Shown: positions 37,462-47,382, counted from the first letter of the stretch. The stretch: 64,000 bases of DNA from Neiella marina (GCF_002165625.1 NZ_NGNS01000022.1:1-64000), one strand, 5' to 3'. Translations and numbers: made by a program. The notes: generated from the sequence alone by a model not told the origin.

Positions 37462-37488
37462 AAAAAAAGCCGGCTGACGCCGGCTTTT
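37462..37488 (-). terminator. Intrinsic terminator of the GH3 gene
   Basis: On the minus strand AAAAGCCGGC/GCCGGCTTTT is a stable hairpin with a run of seven T, 22 bases after the GH3 stop codon. Confidence 0.87.
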
Positions 37489-37510
37489 AGCAACACATAA
37501 TCAAATAGCT

Positions 37511-39763
37511 TTAGTTGGTCAAACTAAACTCGGCTGATTTGACGTCAGCGGAATTTGCTCCAATGAAGACAACAAATTCGCCAGCTTCAATAGTCGGCTG
37601 GTAATCAATACCAATGAACGCCAGCTTGTCTTTGGTAATGGTAAATTTAGCAGTTTTACTCTCGCCCGGAGCTAAATCTAAGATGGTAAAGTCTTTCAGT
37701 AATTTTACCGGTTGAGTGACAGATGCCACCTTGTCATGAAGATAGAGCTGAACGATTTCACGACCTGCGACATCGCCGGTATTGGTCACCTCAACAGACG
37801 CAATAATCGAACCCTGCAAGTCCATTGTCGTGCTGTTTAGGGTGACATCAGAGTAGCTGTAATTGGTGTAGCTTAAGCCAAATCCAAATGGATACAGCGG
37901 CTCATGAGGTACATCGCGATAAGTGGTGGAATAGCGATCTTCGGTGATGCCTTCAACAAAGGGGTGGCTGGTCTTCTTATAGCTGTAGAAAATCGGTACC
38001 TGGCCTTGGTGCTGCGGGAACGTCACCGGCAGTTTTGCTTGTGGATTGAACTTACCTGAAAGTATTTCTGCCACCGCCGTACCGCCTGTTGTACCTGGCA
38101 TCCAAGCTTGTAGCAAGGCATCAGAATGTTGTGCAACGTCGGTCAGCACATAGGGGCGGCCTGAGACAATCACAGTAGCAATTGGCTTATCGGTTTTAGC
38201 CACTTGTCGCAATAGTTCTTCCTGTAAACCTGGCAGATGTAGCGACGCCAAACCGCCGCCCTCGCCGCTCATCCATTCTTGCTCACCAAGCACCATGATC
38301 ACCATGTCGGCCTGCTCTGCCGCTTTCACCGCCTCTGGGATCAACTCAGCGCCGGCTTTGTTAAAGCGATCAATAGTTACGCCTTGGGCATAGGTGATTT
38401 CAACACTGTCACCGAATTCAGCTTCAATGCCTGACAAAATCGACACTACGTCTTTCGCTTCGCCCAAGCCCGGCCACCAGCCAATCAGATCTTTTTGCGC
38501 TTTGGCAAACGGACCAATGACGGCAATTTTCTTCACTTCATTAGTAATCGGTAAGGTCTGCTGCTCATTCTTCAGCAACACCATACTCTTGAGCGCCATT
38601 TCTTTCGTTGCTGCGATATTGGCATCGGACAAAAGCTCGGCCTTTTCAAGCGCTTCATCAAATCGGCCATACGGGTCTTGGAGAAGTCCGGCCTTGTACT
38701 TGAGCATCAATACTTGGCGAACGGCATCGTCAATCAATTGCTCATCAACACGACCTTCGCGCACCAGCTTGGGCAGCAACTCGCTGTATTGGTTGGAGGC
38801 CATATCCATGTGAATGCTGTTTTGAATCGCCGCAGTGGTGGCATCTTCAAGATTCTCGGCAGTACCAGCACGGACCAGATTAAAAATGGTAGCCCAGTCA
38901 GTCATAATCAGGCCGTTAAAACCCAATTCGCCTTGCAGAACATCTTGCACCATGTATCGGTTGGCCGTTAGCGGCACCCCATCATGGGCAGTGTAAGCCA
39001 CCATTACAGCAGCAACATCGGCATCAACAGCGGCTTTGAATGGTGGTAGGTGCACTTCACGAAGCTCACGTTCACTCAAATCTTGGATGTTGTAATCGCG
39101 GCCAGCAAGGGAAGCCCCATAGCCGGCAAAGTGCTTCACCGTAGCGAGGATATTTTGACCCGGTTCACCTGACTCCTGAAAGCCTTTCACTCGCGCAGCG
39201 GCGACCAAACTGGCCAGATATGGGTCTTCGCCAGCCGCTTCGATGATTCGTCCCCAGCGCGGATCTCGGCTCATATCAACCATAGGCGCGTACGTCAGCT
39301 GAATACCACCAGCCGATGCCTCACGAGCAGCTACCGCGGCCGATTGCTGAATAGCTGGAATATCCCAGCTGGCGGCTTCGGCTAATGGTACCGGCGCAAT
39401 CGTTTTGTAGCCGTGAATCACATCTTCCTGAAACAGGATCGGAATGCCAGCACGTGATTGCTCAACGGCGACTTGTTGCAGTTTAAGGTTTTGTGCTGCG
39501 CCATTAGATTTTAGGATGCTGCCGATCTTACCTTGCCGAATTTGTTCGAGCTGCTCCTCAGTTGGCTCACCTTCAAAGTTGATTAAATGAAGCTGACCGA
39601 CTTTCTCTTCGAGGGTTAAGTCGGCAAGAATGGCTTCGATAGTGGGATTGGTCGGGGTTGTGGGCGACGTGGTGGTGCTAGTTGTTTTTGAGCTCATAGC
39701 GCAAGCACTCAGAACAACGGTAGAACACACCAACAATGATTTTAATGTGGCAGCATTCAACAT
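37511..39763 (-). CDS. GH3 beta-glucosidase (BglX-like) lipoprotein
   Basis: The 750-residue protein has a lipobox LSAC near residue 21 and a threonine-rich linker. The GH3 N-terminal TIM-barrel domain has LTLEEKVGQLHLI, YAPMVDMSRDPRWGRIIEAAGEDP and KHFAGYG, with the nucleophile aspartate in LIMTDWATIF. The alpha/beta sandwich domain has VLLKNEQQTLPI and IMVLGEQEWMSGEGG, and a C-terminal fibronectin-III-like domain has EVTNTGDVAGREIVQLY. It would cleave glucose from beta-glucan oligosaccharides in the periplasm, finishing the work of the GH16 enzyme. A LacI-type site lies 155 bases upstream. Confidence 0.94.
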   Translation of the reverse strand: MLNAATLKSLLVCSTVVLSACAMSSKTTSTTTSPTTPTNPTIEAILADLTLEEKVGQLHLINFEGEPTEEQLEQIRQGKIGSILKSNGAAQNLKLQQVAVEQSRAGIPILFQEDVIHGYKTIAPVPLAEAASWDIPAIQQSAAVAAREASAGGIQLTYAPMVDMSRDPRWGRIIEAAGEDPYLASLVAAARVKGFQESGEPGQNILATVKHFAGYGASLAGRDYNIQDLSERELREVHLPPFKAAVDADVAAVMVAYTAHDGVPLTANRYMVQDVLQGELGFNGLIMTDWATIFNLVRAGTAENLEDATTAAIQNSIHMDMASNQYSELLPKLVREGRVDEQLIDDAVRQVLMLKYKAGLLQDPYGRFDEALEKAELLSDANIAATKEMALKSMVLLKNEQQTLPITNEVKKIAVIGPFAKAQKDLIGWWPGLGEAKDVVSILSGIEAEFGDSVEITYAQGVTIDRFNKAGAELIPEAVKAAEQADMVIMVLGEQEWMSGEGGGLASLHLPGLQEELLRQVAKTDKPIATVIVSGRPYVLTDVAQHSDALLQAWMPGTTGGTAVAEILSGKFNPQAKLPVTFPQHQGQVPIFYSYKKTSHPFVEGITEDRYSTTYRDVPHEPLYPFGFGLSYTNYSYSDVTLNSTTMDLQGSIIASVEVTNTGDVAGREIVQLYLHDKVASVTQPVKLLKDFTILDLAPGESKTAKFTITKDKLAFIGIDYQPTIEAGEFVVFIGANSADVKSAEFSLTN

Positions 39764-40161
39764 GCTTTTCTCCGAATAATAATTAGCTCATTGAGGGAAT
39801 TGAGCGGGCAGCGCTAGACTGCGACAAATACAAAACCCAAAATATGCGCACGATCACATTGTTAAATGTCAACAACGTAACATACTGTAACTTTGCTGAG
39901 CCGAGAAAAAACGCCAATGTAAGCGCATACATGAATCATACAAATTTGCTCGTTCGATACCAGAGTAGGATTCCATCAATCTTGTCGAATGGGATGAGCA
40001 TCACTGATCTAACCTATTCTGTTACGAGGGTGTTAAGACAGTAACCAGAGATCGCCACAAGATGAATAATGAGCAAGCAAACCAAGAAAGGCCTTACTTT
40101 GATTAGTTGAGTCTTGCGCAGGGACGTTTAAGTCGCTCGGAAAATTGAGTTTATGGCGGCA
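39764..40161. other. Intergenic region between GH3 and SDR genes
   Basis: About 400 bases with no credible gene. It holds the GH3 operator at 39918-39931. A 66-codon plus-strand frame from 39844 lacks a ribosome site and runs over the operator. Confidence 0.5.
39918..39931. promoter_or_regulatory. LacI-type operator TGTAAGCGCATACA before GH3
   Basis: A 14-base near-palindrome with one mismatch to the perfect site at 29637 before GH16. The shared site suggests joint control of both beta-glucan enzymes. Confidence 0.65.
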
Positions 40162-40192
40162 CAAAAAAAGCGAAGCCCGTCAGCTTCGCTTT
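40162..40192 (-). terminator. Intrinsic terminator of the SDR gene
   Basis: On the minus strand AGCGAAG/CTTCGCT forms a hairpin followed by TTTTTTT, about 40 bases after the SDR stop. Confidence 0.82.
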
Positions 40193-40230
40193 TCCTTTAT
40201 TGGCTGATAGTGTTCAGATCAGTCGATAGC

Positions 40231-41007
40231 TTATGGGCACATCTGGCCGCCGTTAACATCAAGGATTTGACCTGTGATGTAACCTGAGTATTGGTGCGAA
40301 GAGAAAAACAAGAAAGTTGGTGCCACTTCTTCAATTTTACCGAAACGACCCATGGCAATGGTGCTGGCAATGTTTGCTTTCAACTCATCACTTTTGCCAT
40401 CATGGAATGCAGTATCAATAGTACCCGGAGCAACAATGTTGAAGCGAATATTGTCTTTCGTGAATTCCTTCACCCAGTTGCGGTGAATGTCATGCAACCA
40501 AGCCTTCGATGCAGCATAAATACCAGCACCAACACCACCGCCTTCACGAGCGGCAATCGAACCTGTGCCAACAACCGCAGCCGTTTCACCGCTTTCTTTA
40601 GCTGATTGACGAAGATGAGGAATAGAGTATTTGGTCATCATCAACACAGAACGACCATTTAAGTCCATTACGCGGTCATAGAATTCATCATCGATGTTTT
40701 CCAGACCTTCGCGACCACCAAGGCCTCCGGCATTGTTAATCAACACATCCATGCCACCAAATTCAGCAACGAATTCGCTAACACAGCGCTCGCACTCAGC
40801 GGTTTTCATGAGGTTTGCTTGAATAAAAACAACGCCTTGCGCGCCTAGTTCCTGCAGCTCTGCAACAGCTTGTTCAGCGCCATCGGTAATATGGCTATTA
40901 ATACCAATTTTAGCGCCGTGCTTAGCAAACTCACGAGCGGTGGCTAGTCCCATACCAGCAGTAGAGCCAGTAATCAGGACGCGTTTTCCTTTCAGATCTT
41001 CAAACAT
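40231..41007 (-). CDS. Short-chain dehydrogenase/reductase (SDR)
   Basis: A 258-residue classical SDR with the cofactor motif GSTAGMGLA (residues 14-22), NNAGG at about residue 91, a catalytic serine in GTGSIA, and YAASK in GAGIYAASKAWLHD. The C-terminal PGTIDTAFHDGKSDE and GYITGQILDVNGGQ segments resemble SDRs found near sugar-acid pathways, but I cannot set the substrate. It stands alone with its own terminator, at the edge of the non-nif block. Confidence 0.88.
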   Translation of the reverse strand: MFEDLKGKRVLITGSTAGMGLATAREFAKHGAKIGINSHITDGAEQAVAELQELGAQGVVFIQANLMKTAECERCVSEFVAEFGGMDVLINNAGGLGGREGLENIDDEFYDRVMDLNGRSVLMMTKYSIPHLRQSAKESGETAAVVGTGSIAAREGGGVGAGIYAASKAWLHDIHRNWVKEFTKDNIRFNIVAPGTIDTAFHDGKSDELKANIASTIAMGRFGKIEEVAPTFLFFSSHQYSGYITGQILDVNGGQMCP

Positions 41008-41331
41008 GTTTTGTCCTCGTTGAAATTAGGTGTTCAGGCGATTGGCCAAAATGCAACGGAACAATAATAAGACAAACAGGTAAAGTCAATTTGCATTACC
41101 AATTTAATTAAACTGGACTGTCAAATTTTACATCCAGATTATGACAAATCAGCAGCAAACGCCTTGATTTTATTGAGCCTAATGAGCAAATGACCAATAA
41201 CTCAATTTTTGGACATACCAATTTAAGATTTGAAAACAACAGTCCTCAAGCAACGATTTAAACATCGCTGTTGAGGACTGTTGTGGGTCGATTGGAGATT
41301 ATTGGAGAGTAAGGAAGAACAGCATTAGCCG
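41008..41331. other. Intergenic region between the SDR and nif genes
   Basis: An AT-rich stretch upstream of the SDR gene. The only clear structure is the strong hairpin at 41237-41285. TACCAATTTAA occurs twice (near 41097 and 41217) and may be part of the SDR promoter, with no known binder. Confidence 0.4.
41237..41285 (-). terminator. Strong hairpin at the end of the nifHDKTY operon
   Basis: Arms ACAACAGTCCTCAA (41237-41250) and TTGAGGACTGTTGT (41272-41285) are perfectly complementary over 14 bases, with a further CGAT/ATCG pairing inside. It lies 47 bases past the last nif gene. There is no T-run, so it may stabilise the 3' end or aid termination rather than act as a classical terminator. 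Confidence 0.55.
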
Positions 41332-41676
41332 CTAGGATTCAACAGTGGCAATGATTACACCGACCGATTTGTCGATATCTTCGGTCAAACTAGCACAACC
41401 CCAACCGCCAGCCATGAGATAAAAACCAAACTCTTCAAAGCCAAGAAATGGCTCTCGATCGGCCATGTCATCTTCACTACACAGCAAAAAGCGAATGGCA
41501 GGAAAACGCTGGCGTAGCCATTGAACAGTCTGCCAACTTGGGTGATAGGCAATCAACATGTCAGCAAGCTCGTTAAGAAATGCCATCGATAACTGTTCTG
41601 AACTACTCTCTGGCGTCGGCGAAAACTGCTGAACCAACTGCGCTTCTTCATATACGGGTGTATCAAGCATCGTCAT
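41332..41676 (-). CDS. Nif-cluster protein, DUF6129-like
   Basis: A 114-residue protein. The C-terminal half has AIRFLLCSEDDMADREP, EFGFYLMAGGWGCASLTEDIDKSVGVIIA, which resembles the small DUF6129 proteins that sit in nif clusters of Azotobacter-like bacteria; I recall this family and cannot verify it. No function is known. I start at the ATG at 41676 with a GAGAGGAC site, seven bases after the nifY stop. The longer frame would overlap nifY by 50 bases. Confidence 0.75.
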   Translation of the reverse strand: MTMLDTPVYEEAQLVQQFSPTPESSSEQLSMAFLNELADMLIAYHPSWQTVQWLRQRFPAIRFLLCSEDDMADREPFLGFEEFGFYLMAGGWGCASLTEDIDKSVGVIIATVES

Positions 41677-41683
41677 AGTCCTC

Positions 41684-42370
41684 TCATTGGTCATCAGTGA
41701 TGGCTTTTTTAAGCCATGGCGGTGGTCCTTCATGCATCACTTGACGAATCCGACTGAGCATCAAATCGGCATCGGCAGGTGTGGTTTGTTTTAACGGGTG
41801 AACATTGGCGCGAGTCACCCTAGCTGCGGCCGGGCCACCAATCGATAAGGTCGACAAGATCTGACAATCGGCCAGTAGTTCGATCATGAAGCTGGTTCGG
41901 GCATCACCACTGGCGGTACAAGTGACTGGGCGGACGTCAAAGAGCTGCCAAGACTCGGCATTGACTTCGTAGACCAAGACCCGCAGGCAAGAGCCAAAAT
42001 GGCCATCGATTTGTTGCTGATTATTGGAAGTCACCGCCACTTTCACCTTCGGCCCAGCAAGCGGCTCAGTGGCCGTTACTTTTGGCGCTTCCATGGTGGC
42101 AACCTCTTCACCGGTCAGGACCGCATGAACTTGTGCCAGTTGCACCCGATCGGGCGGCTCAATCTGCGCTGGTAAATCTTCGCTGAACCAAGTGCGGAGT
42201 TGCTTGGGGGAGATTGAACGCAGCTTTTTCTCAGTTAATACCTCACCCAATTGACTGACTAAGGTGGTCACCAAGGTCGCCAGTTGTAATTGCGGCACAG
42301 CCTTAGCAGCAAGTGCCAACCGTAAAGCAACGGATTCAGATATCGCTGCATTTGATAACGTGGTGGTCAT
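41684..42370 (-). CDS. nifY: Nitrogenase cofactor-binding protein NifY
   Basis: The 228-residue protein has an N-terminal helical domain (about residues 1-90) with SPKQLRTWFSEDLPA and a C-terminal NifX/NafY domain (about 108-215). The latter has VAVTSNNQQQIDGHFGSCLRVLVYEV and the HFG motif that contacts FeMo-co. NifY/NafY binds apo-dinitrogenase and helps insert the cofactor. It ends PPPWLKKAI, a typical tail. AGGAGG precedes the ATG. It follows nifT after a hairpin element. Confidence 0.9.
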   Translation of the reverse strand: MTTTLSNAAISESVALRLALAAKAVPQLQLATLVTTLVSQLGEVLTEKKLRSISPKQLRTWFSEDLPAQIEPPDRVQLAQVHAVLTGEEVATMEAPKVTATEPLAGPKVKVAVTSNNQQQIDGHFGSCLRVLVYEVNAESWQLFDVRPVTCTASGDARTSFMIELLADCQILSTLSIGGPAAARVTRANVHPLKQTTPADADLMLSRIRQVMHEGPPPWLKKAITDDQ

Positions 42371-42417
42371 GACGTACCTCCTGATTGTTCGACTAACAAG
42401 TCGCTAACGCGATTGAA

Positions 42418-42523
42418 GGTAGGTATGGAAGTTAGCGATGGAAGCATCCGCTGCATGGACGCAGCGGCTGAGCCATCAGGGAAGATTTCACGGCGTCTTC
42501 CAGAGTCAACTTGCGTACCTACC
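42418..42523 (+). repeat. Double-hairpin element 5, inside the nifT-nifY gap
   Basis: Outer arms GGTAGGTA-GGAAGTTAG (42418-42444) and CAACTTGCGTACCTACC (ending 42523) pair at about 20 of 27 positions. Inside are CCGCTGC/GCAGCGG (about 42448-42467), CCATCAGGGAAGAT and TTCACGGCGTCTT. A 73-codon frame across it is not a gene. Confidence 0.8.
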
Positions 42524-42609
42524 CTTGCACACTGTTTTGCTGTGTCCGGTGGATTAATCACTGCTGGCTCACATTTAATTCCACTCATTGACCATACGCA
42601 CCAGCGTTA

Positions 42610-42822
42610 TTAAGCCCTTCTGGCGCGCATGGTCATTGGTAATTTCGGTTCACCAGCCAACGGCTCAATGTAATAACTGGTGCCATCGGCCAGTTCGATT
42701 TCGCCGCCCCAACGCTCTGGCTCATCAAACTCAATGGCCACAATGGCCTCTTCTAAATCTTTCTTGGCGATGTAGCACGACAACGCGCCATCGGCTTCTT
42801 TGCGGATCATGACGTTTGGCAT
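42610..42822 (-). CDS. nifT: NifT/FixU family protein
   Basis: A 70-residue protein, MPNVMIRKEADGALSCYIAKKDLEEAIV, with GGEIELADGTSYYIEP, as in all NifT/FixU proteins. It nearly always follows nifK. Its role is unclear and mutants in other species fix nitrogen normally. AGGAG precedes the ATG. Confidence 0.93.
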   Translation of the reverse strand: MPNVMIRKEADGALSCYIAKKDLEEAIVAIEFDEPERWGGEIELADGTSYYIEPLAGEPKLPMTMRARRA

Positions 42823-42858
42823 GTCCTACTCCTTCTAATCAATCGCTGTGTCGGTTCT

Positions 42859-42960
42859 GCGAAATGCAAAGCTAAGCAACAAGACGTAGTGAATCCTTCC
42901 ATGGATACTCAGCCGCTGCCTCCATGCAGCGGATGCTTGATGCTTAGCTTTCCATTCCGC
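42859..42960 (-). repeat. Double-hairpin element 6, inside the nifK-nifT gap
   Basis: Outer arms, each 25 bases (42859-42883 and 42936-42960), pair at about 22 positions, with AAAGCTAAGCA/TGCTTAGCTTT as the centre. The core on the minus strand has CCGCTGC-ATGGAG-GCAGCGG and TATCCATGGA. A further half copy (TGTCAG/CTGACA hairpin, then ATTTCACGGCGTTTTG) follows at about 42964-43013. The 304-base nifK-nifT gap holds nothing else. Confidence 0.78.
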
Positions 42961-43126
42961 GCCTGTCAGTGTGTTGCTGACATTTTAGGAATGATTTCAC
43001 GGCGTTTTGTTCACGCTTGAATTCACCCTGTGTCAACTCAGAAATATGCAATCCAATGAATTAGCGAAGGAAGAGAACAGGGGCTGATCATTCCTGCTCT
43101 CTTCCTCGCCATTCGGCATGACTTAA

Positions 43127-44698
43127 TTAACGCACCAAGTCGTAGCCGTAGTCGGTTTTACCCATCTTGCGAGTATCGTCGTCCAACTTCTCAAGCACTG
43201 AGTTAACCAAGGTAGTCAGCATGTACATGCCGCCTTCGTAACCCAATGTGGTGTTGCGATGCAGATGATGACGATCGAAGATTGGGAAGCCCAAGCGGAT
43301 CAGAGGTACTTCAAACTCTTCACCTTTGGCTTTGGTATCGCGCTGAATAAACTTGGCGTACGAGTTACCAATCATGAAGTCTGGCTTGTTGGTGAATACC
43401 AGCGAACGGAAATGCCACAAGTCTTTACCAATGTGGATTTCGGCACCGGCAGTACCAGGCGCTTCAGCGATCAGTGCTTCCATCTTCTTGCGCCAGCGTT
43501 TGTTACCGTTGTTGGCAAGAATATGTTTCACTTCACAACCCAACTCTTGCAGGAATTTGGTCAAGCCCAACAGATAATCTGGATCGCCGTAGATAGAGAA
43601 ACTAACGCCGTGCAACCAAGTGTGTGAGTCGGTCATCATGTCGACCAAGCGACCGCGCTCTTTGGCCAATGATTCTGGGATCTCTTTGCCGCTGATTTCT
43701 GAAATCGTCATCAGGAATTCATCGGTCCAATCCAAGCCCATCGGAATATTGGTCGCCGGTACGTCATGCTTCCAAGTGTTGGTGACAAACTTCTTGGTTT
43801 TCACCAATTGGTCTGGTTGCAACAAAATCGTGGTTTTGGCGTTTGGCGCATCTTTCATTTCCGCAATTGGCGTGCCGCCGGCGTACATGCGATATTCGCC
43901 GTCTGCTGGTGTATCCAATACTTCACTTGGATCGCACAACAAACTGTAATCAACACCCATTTCTTGCATCATGCGATGCATCACACGGTAGTTACCCAGA
44001 TACGTTTCAAAGCCAGGCACTAAGTTGATTTTGCCATTGCTACCAACTTCTTTGTCTTCCATGTAGTTCAAGGTGAAGTAGCGAGCAGCACCTTCAAACA
44101 TGTTGTCCCAGCCAGTCACATGGCTGCCAACGAAGCTTGGCGTGTGAGCAAATGGTGTTGGTAAATCTTCTGGGATGTAGCCTTCTTTTTTGGCGTTACC
44201 AATAAAGGCGTTCAAGTCATCACCAATTACCTCAGCCATACAGGTGGTCGACACCATGATGACTTCTGGCTTATACAGTGCCAGCGAGTTTTGCAGACCA
44301 TCGAACATGTTCTTCTGGCCACCAAATACCGCTGCATCTTCGGTCATTGAGTCCGAGACACATGCCACTGGCTCTTTAAAGTGACGGTTAAAGTAAGTGC
44401 GGAAATAAGCCACACAACCTTGCGAACCATGAACATAAGGCAAGGTGTTTTCAAAACCCAAGGCACAAAGCACAGAGCCCAATGGCTGACACGCTTTTGC
44501 TGGGTTGATGGTGAGGCTCTTACGAGCAAAGTTAAGCTCTTTGTATTCTTCGGACGTGGTCCATTCGAATACCTCTTTGACCTTCTCGGCGTCATGACCT
44601 TCTTCGAACATTTCGCGTTTGCGGGCGATCATGTCCTGATATTCCGGCTGGCCGAATAACGGATAACCCGGTTTGATATCTTCTACTGATTGACTCAT
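43127..44698 (-). CDS. nifK: Nitrogenase MoFe protein beta chain NifK
   Basis: NifK forms the alpha2-beta2 dinitrogenase with NifD and shares the P-cluster. The 523-residue protein has the three P-cluster cysteines in KACQPLGSVLCALG, HGSQGCVAYF and VSTTCMAEVIGDDL. The N-terminal extension (about 50 residues) is the usual length for Mo nitrogenase of the Azotobacter/Klebsiella group. I start at the ATG at 44698 with AGGAGA upstream; a longer frame reads into the intergenic gap. Confidence 0.98.
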   Translation of the reverse strand: MSQSVEDIKPGYPLFGQPEYQDMIARKREMFEEGHDAEKVKEVFEWTTSEEYKELNFARKSLTINPAKACQPLGSVLCALGFENTLPYVHGSQGCVAYFRTYFNRHFKEPVACVSDSMTEDAAVFGGQKNMFDGLQNSLALYKPEVIMVSTTCMAEVIGDDLNAFIGNAKKEGYIPEDLPTPFAHTPSFVGSHVTGWDNMFEGAARYFTLNYMEDKEVGSNGKINLVPGFETYLGNYRVMHRMMQEMGVDYSLLCDPSEVLDTPADGEYRMYAGGTPIAEMKDAPNAKTTILLQPDQLVKTKKFVTNTWKHDVPATNIPMGLDWTDEFLMTISEISGKEIPESLAKERGRLVDMMTDSHTWLHGVSFSIYGDPDYLLGLTKFLQELGCEVKHILANNGNKRWRKKMEALIAEAPGTAGAEIHIGKDLWHFRSLVFTNKPDFMIGNSYAKFIQRDTKAKGEEFEVPLIRLGFPIFDRHHLHRNTTLGYEGGMYMLTTLVNSVLEKLDDDTRKMGKTDYGYDLVR

Positions 44699-44799
44699 TT
44701 TCTTTCTCCTCCCGCGCCACTCATCTGTGAACAGACGGGTTGAGTGATACACATAAGCGCAATGCGCTCAATTCAGTGTTCTACTTGCCAAAGCGAGGC

Positions 44800-46266
44800 T
44801 TAAACCGCTTCTGCCAGCTCTGCTTCCTCAGATTTTTTCCAAGGTGCAGTGAGCTTGTCCCAGCAAGGGTTGTTCAACGTCATGTCCATATCGCGAGCGA
44901 AGATAGCGAAGCCATCAAAGCCGTGGTAAGGACCTGAGTAATCCCAGCTGTGCATCTGACGGAAAGGCACGCCCATTTTCTGGAAGATGTACTTCTCTTT
45001 GACACCCGCGCCGATTAGATCTGGCTTGAGTTTTTCGGCGAATTTTTCCAGCTCATAGCCGGTGACATCGTCGTAAATCAAAGTGGCATCTTTCACTTCA
45101 GGAATGGTCTTGGTGTAGTCATCGTTGTGGGCAAATTCATAGCCGGTACCAACAATTTCCATACCCAGATCTTCGTAGGCGCCAATCACGTGACGAGGGC
45201 GTAAACCACCGACGTACAGCATGACTTTCTTGCCTTCCAATAGTGGCTTGTACTTAGCAACGATGGGTTCCCACTGCTGGCGGTACTTAGCAATGACTTC
45301 TTCCGCTTTAGCTTGGATTTTCTCATCGAAGAAAGCAGCAATCTTGCGCAGCGACTCTTCACACTTGGTTGGGCCGAACAAGTTGTACTCCATCCATGGC
45401 ACACCATATTTTTCTTCCATATGACGTGAGATGTAGTTCATTGAACGGTAACAGTGGATTAGGTTCAGCTTCACTTTCGGGCCGTTTTCCAGCTCGGCGA
45501 TGGTGCCGTCACCAGACCACTGAGCCACTACGCGAAGACCGATTTCTTCAAGCAGAATACGAGAAGACCAAGCGTCACCACCGATGTTGTAGTCACCGAT
45601 AATGGCAACGTCATACGGGGTTGTTTCGATCTCTTTATCTTCTGACTTGTCCAGTACGTAGTCACGCAAGGTATCGTTAGCAATGTGGTGACCCAATGAC
45701 TGGCTGACACCACGGAAACCTTCACAACGCACAGGTACGATGGTTTTACCGATTTCAGCGCCTTTGCCTTTGGCAACGGCTTCGATGTCATCACCAATCA
45801 AACCAACCGGACACTCCGACTGAATTGAAATACCTTTGTTCAGCGGGAACAGGGTTTCGATTTCATCAACAATGGCAGACAGTTTCTTGTCACCGCCGAA
45901 TACGATGTCACGCTCTTGGAAATCAGAGGTGAAGTTCATGGTGCCGAAGCTATTCACGCCGGTCATACCGGTGTAGTAGTTACGACGACCAGCTCGTGAG
46001 TACTGACCGCAGCCAACTGGACCATGGGAAATATGCACCATGTCCTTGATTGGGCCCCATACCACACCTTTAGAACCGGCGTAGGCACAACCACGGGCAG
46101 TCATTACACCAGGCAAAGATTTACGGTTTGCAGTGACACACTTCTTGCCAGCCTGCTCGGTATCATTTGCCGTTAAATGTTTCAGGCGATCTTTTTTCGC
46201 CTTGTCTGGGTAAACCTCAAGCACTTCACTGATGAGCGCCTGAGTTTCAGCTTTATCCATTGACAT
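44800..46266 (-). CDS. nifD: Nitrogenase MoFe protein alpha chain NifD
   Basis: NifD holds FeMo-co and, with NifK, the P-cluster. The 488-residue protein has P-cluster cysteines in [22 protein letters not shown] and [13 protein letters not shown], the FeMo-co cysteine in [11 protein letters not shown], and the cofactor histidine in [16 protein letters not shown]. The valine/glutamine/histidine pocket [13 protein letters not shown] is intact. No insertion typical of V or Fe-only enzymes is seen. AGGAGA precedes the ATG. Confidence 0.98.
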   Translation of the reverse strand: MSMDKAETQALISEVLEVYPDKAKKDRLKHLTANDTEQAGKKCVTANRKSLPGVMTARGCAYAGSKGVVWGPIKDMVHISHGPVGCGQYSRAGRRNYYTGMTGVNSFGTMNFTSDFQERDIVFGGDKKLSAIVDEIETLFPLNKGISIQSECPVGLIGDDIEAVAKGKGAEIGKTIVPVRCEGFRGVSQSLGHHIANDTLRDYVLDKSEDKEIETTPYDVAIIGDYNIGGDAWSSRILLEEIGLRVVAQWSGDGTIAELENGPKVKLNLIHCYRSMNYISRHMEEKYGVPWMEYNLFGPTKCEESLRKIAAFFDEKIQAKAEEVIAKYRQQWEPIVAKYKPLLEGKKVMLYVGGLRPRHVIGAYEDLGMEIVGTGYEFAHNDDYTKTIPEVKDATLIYDDVTGYELEKFAEKLKPDLIGAGVKEKYIFQKMGVPFRQMHSWDYSGPYHGFDGFAIFARDMDMTLNNPCWDKLTAPWKKSEEAELAEAV

Positions 46267-46316
46267 AGTCTTCTCCTGAGAAGTTTGTCTAGTGGCAGGT
46301 TTGCTTGCTCAGTCGC

Positions 46317-47219
<903 letters not shown>

Positions 47220-47245
47220 TTAAAAACGGTTCCCGAATAGGACAG

Positions 47246-47261
47246 TGCGAAAACCACACCA
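47246..47261 (-). promoter_or_regulatory. Sigma-54 promoter of nifHDKTY
   Basis: On the minus strand TGGTGTGGTTTTCGCA has GG and GC exactly 10 bases apart and fits TGGYRYR-N4-TTGCW with one mismatch. It is 51 bases before the nifH ATG. Confidence 0.85.
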
Positions 47262-47355
47262 AGATCACACAACAAATTAAGCTATTGTTTTTATTGGGTT
47301 TATAAATTTAAGAATAGAACAATGACCGATGAAGCCACAACAAATGGAGGTCTTT

Positions 47356-47371
47356 TGTCGTAATCAACACA
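47356..47371. promoter_or_regulatory. NifA upstream activator site of nifH (TGT-N10-ACA)
   Basis: TGTCGTAATCAACACA matches the NifA consensus and is about 110 bases upstream of the sigma-54 promoter, the usual distance. Confidence 0.8.
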
Positions 47372-47382
47372 AACAATTTGCA

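Noticed and set aside
42367-42588. A 73-codon minus-strand frame between nifT and nifY
   Set aside because: It runs across double-hairpin element 5 and has no ribosome site or family resemblance.
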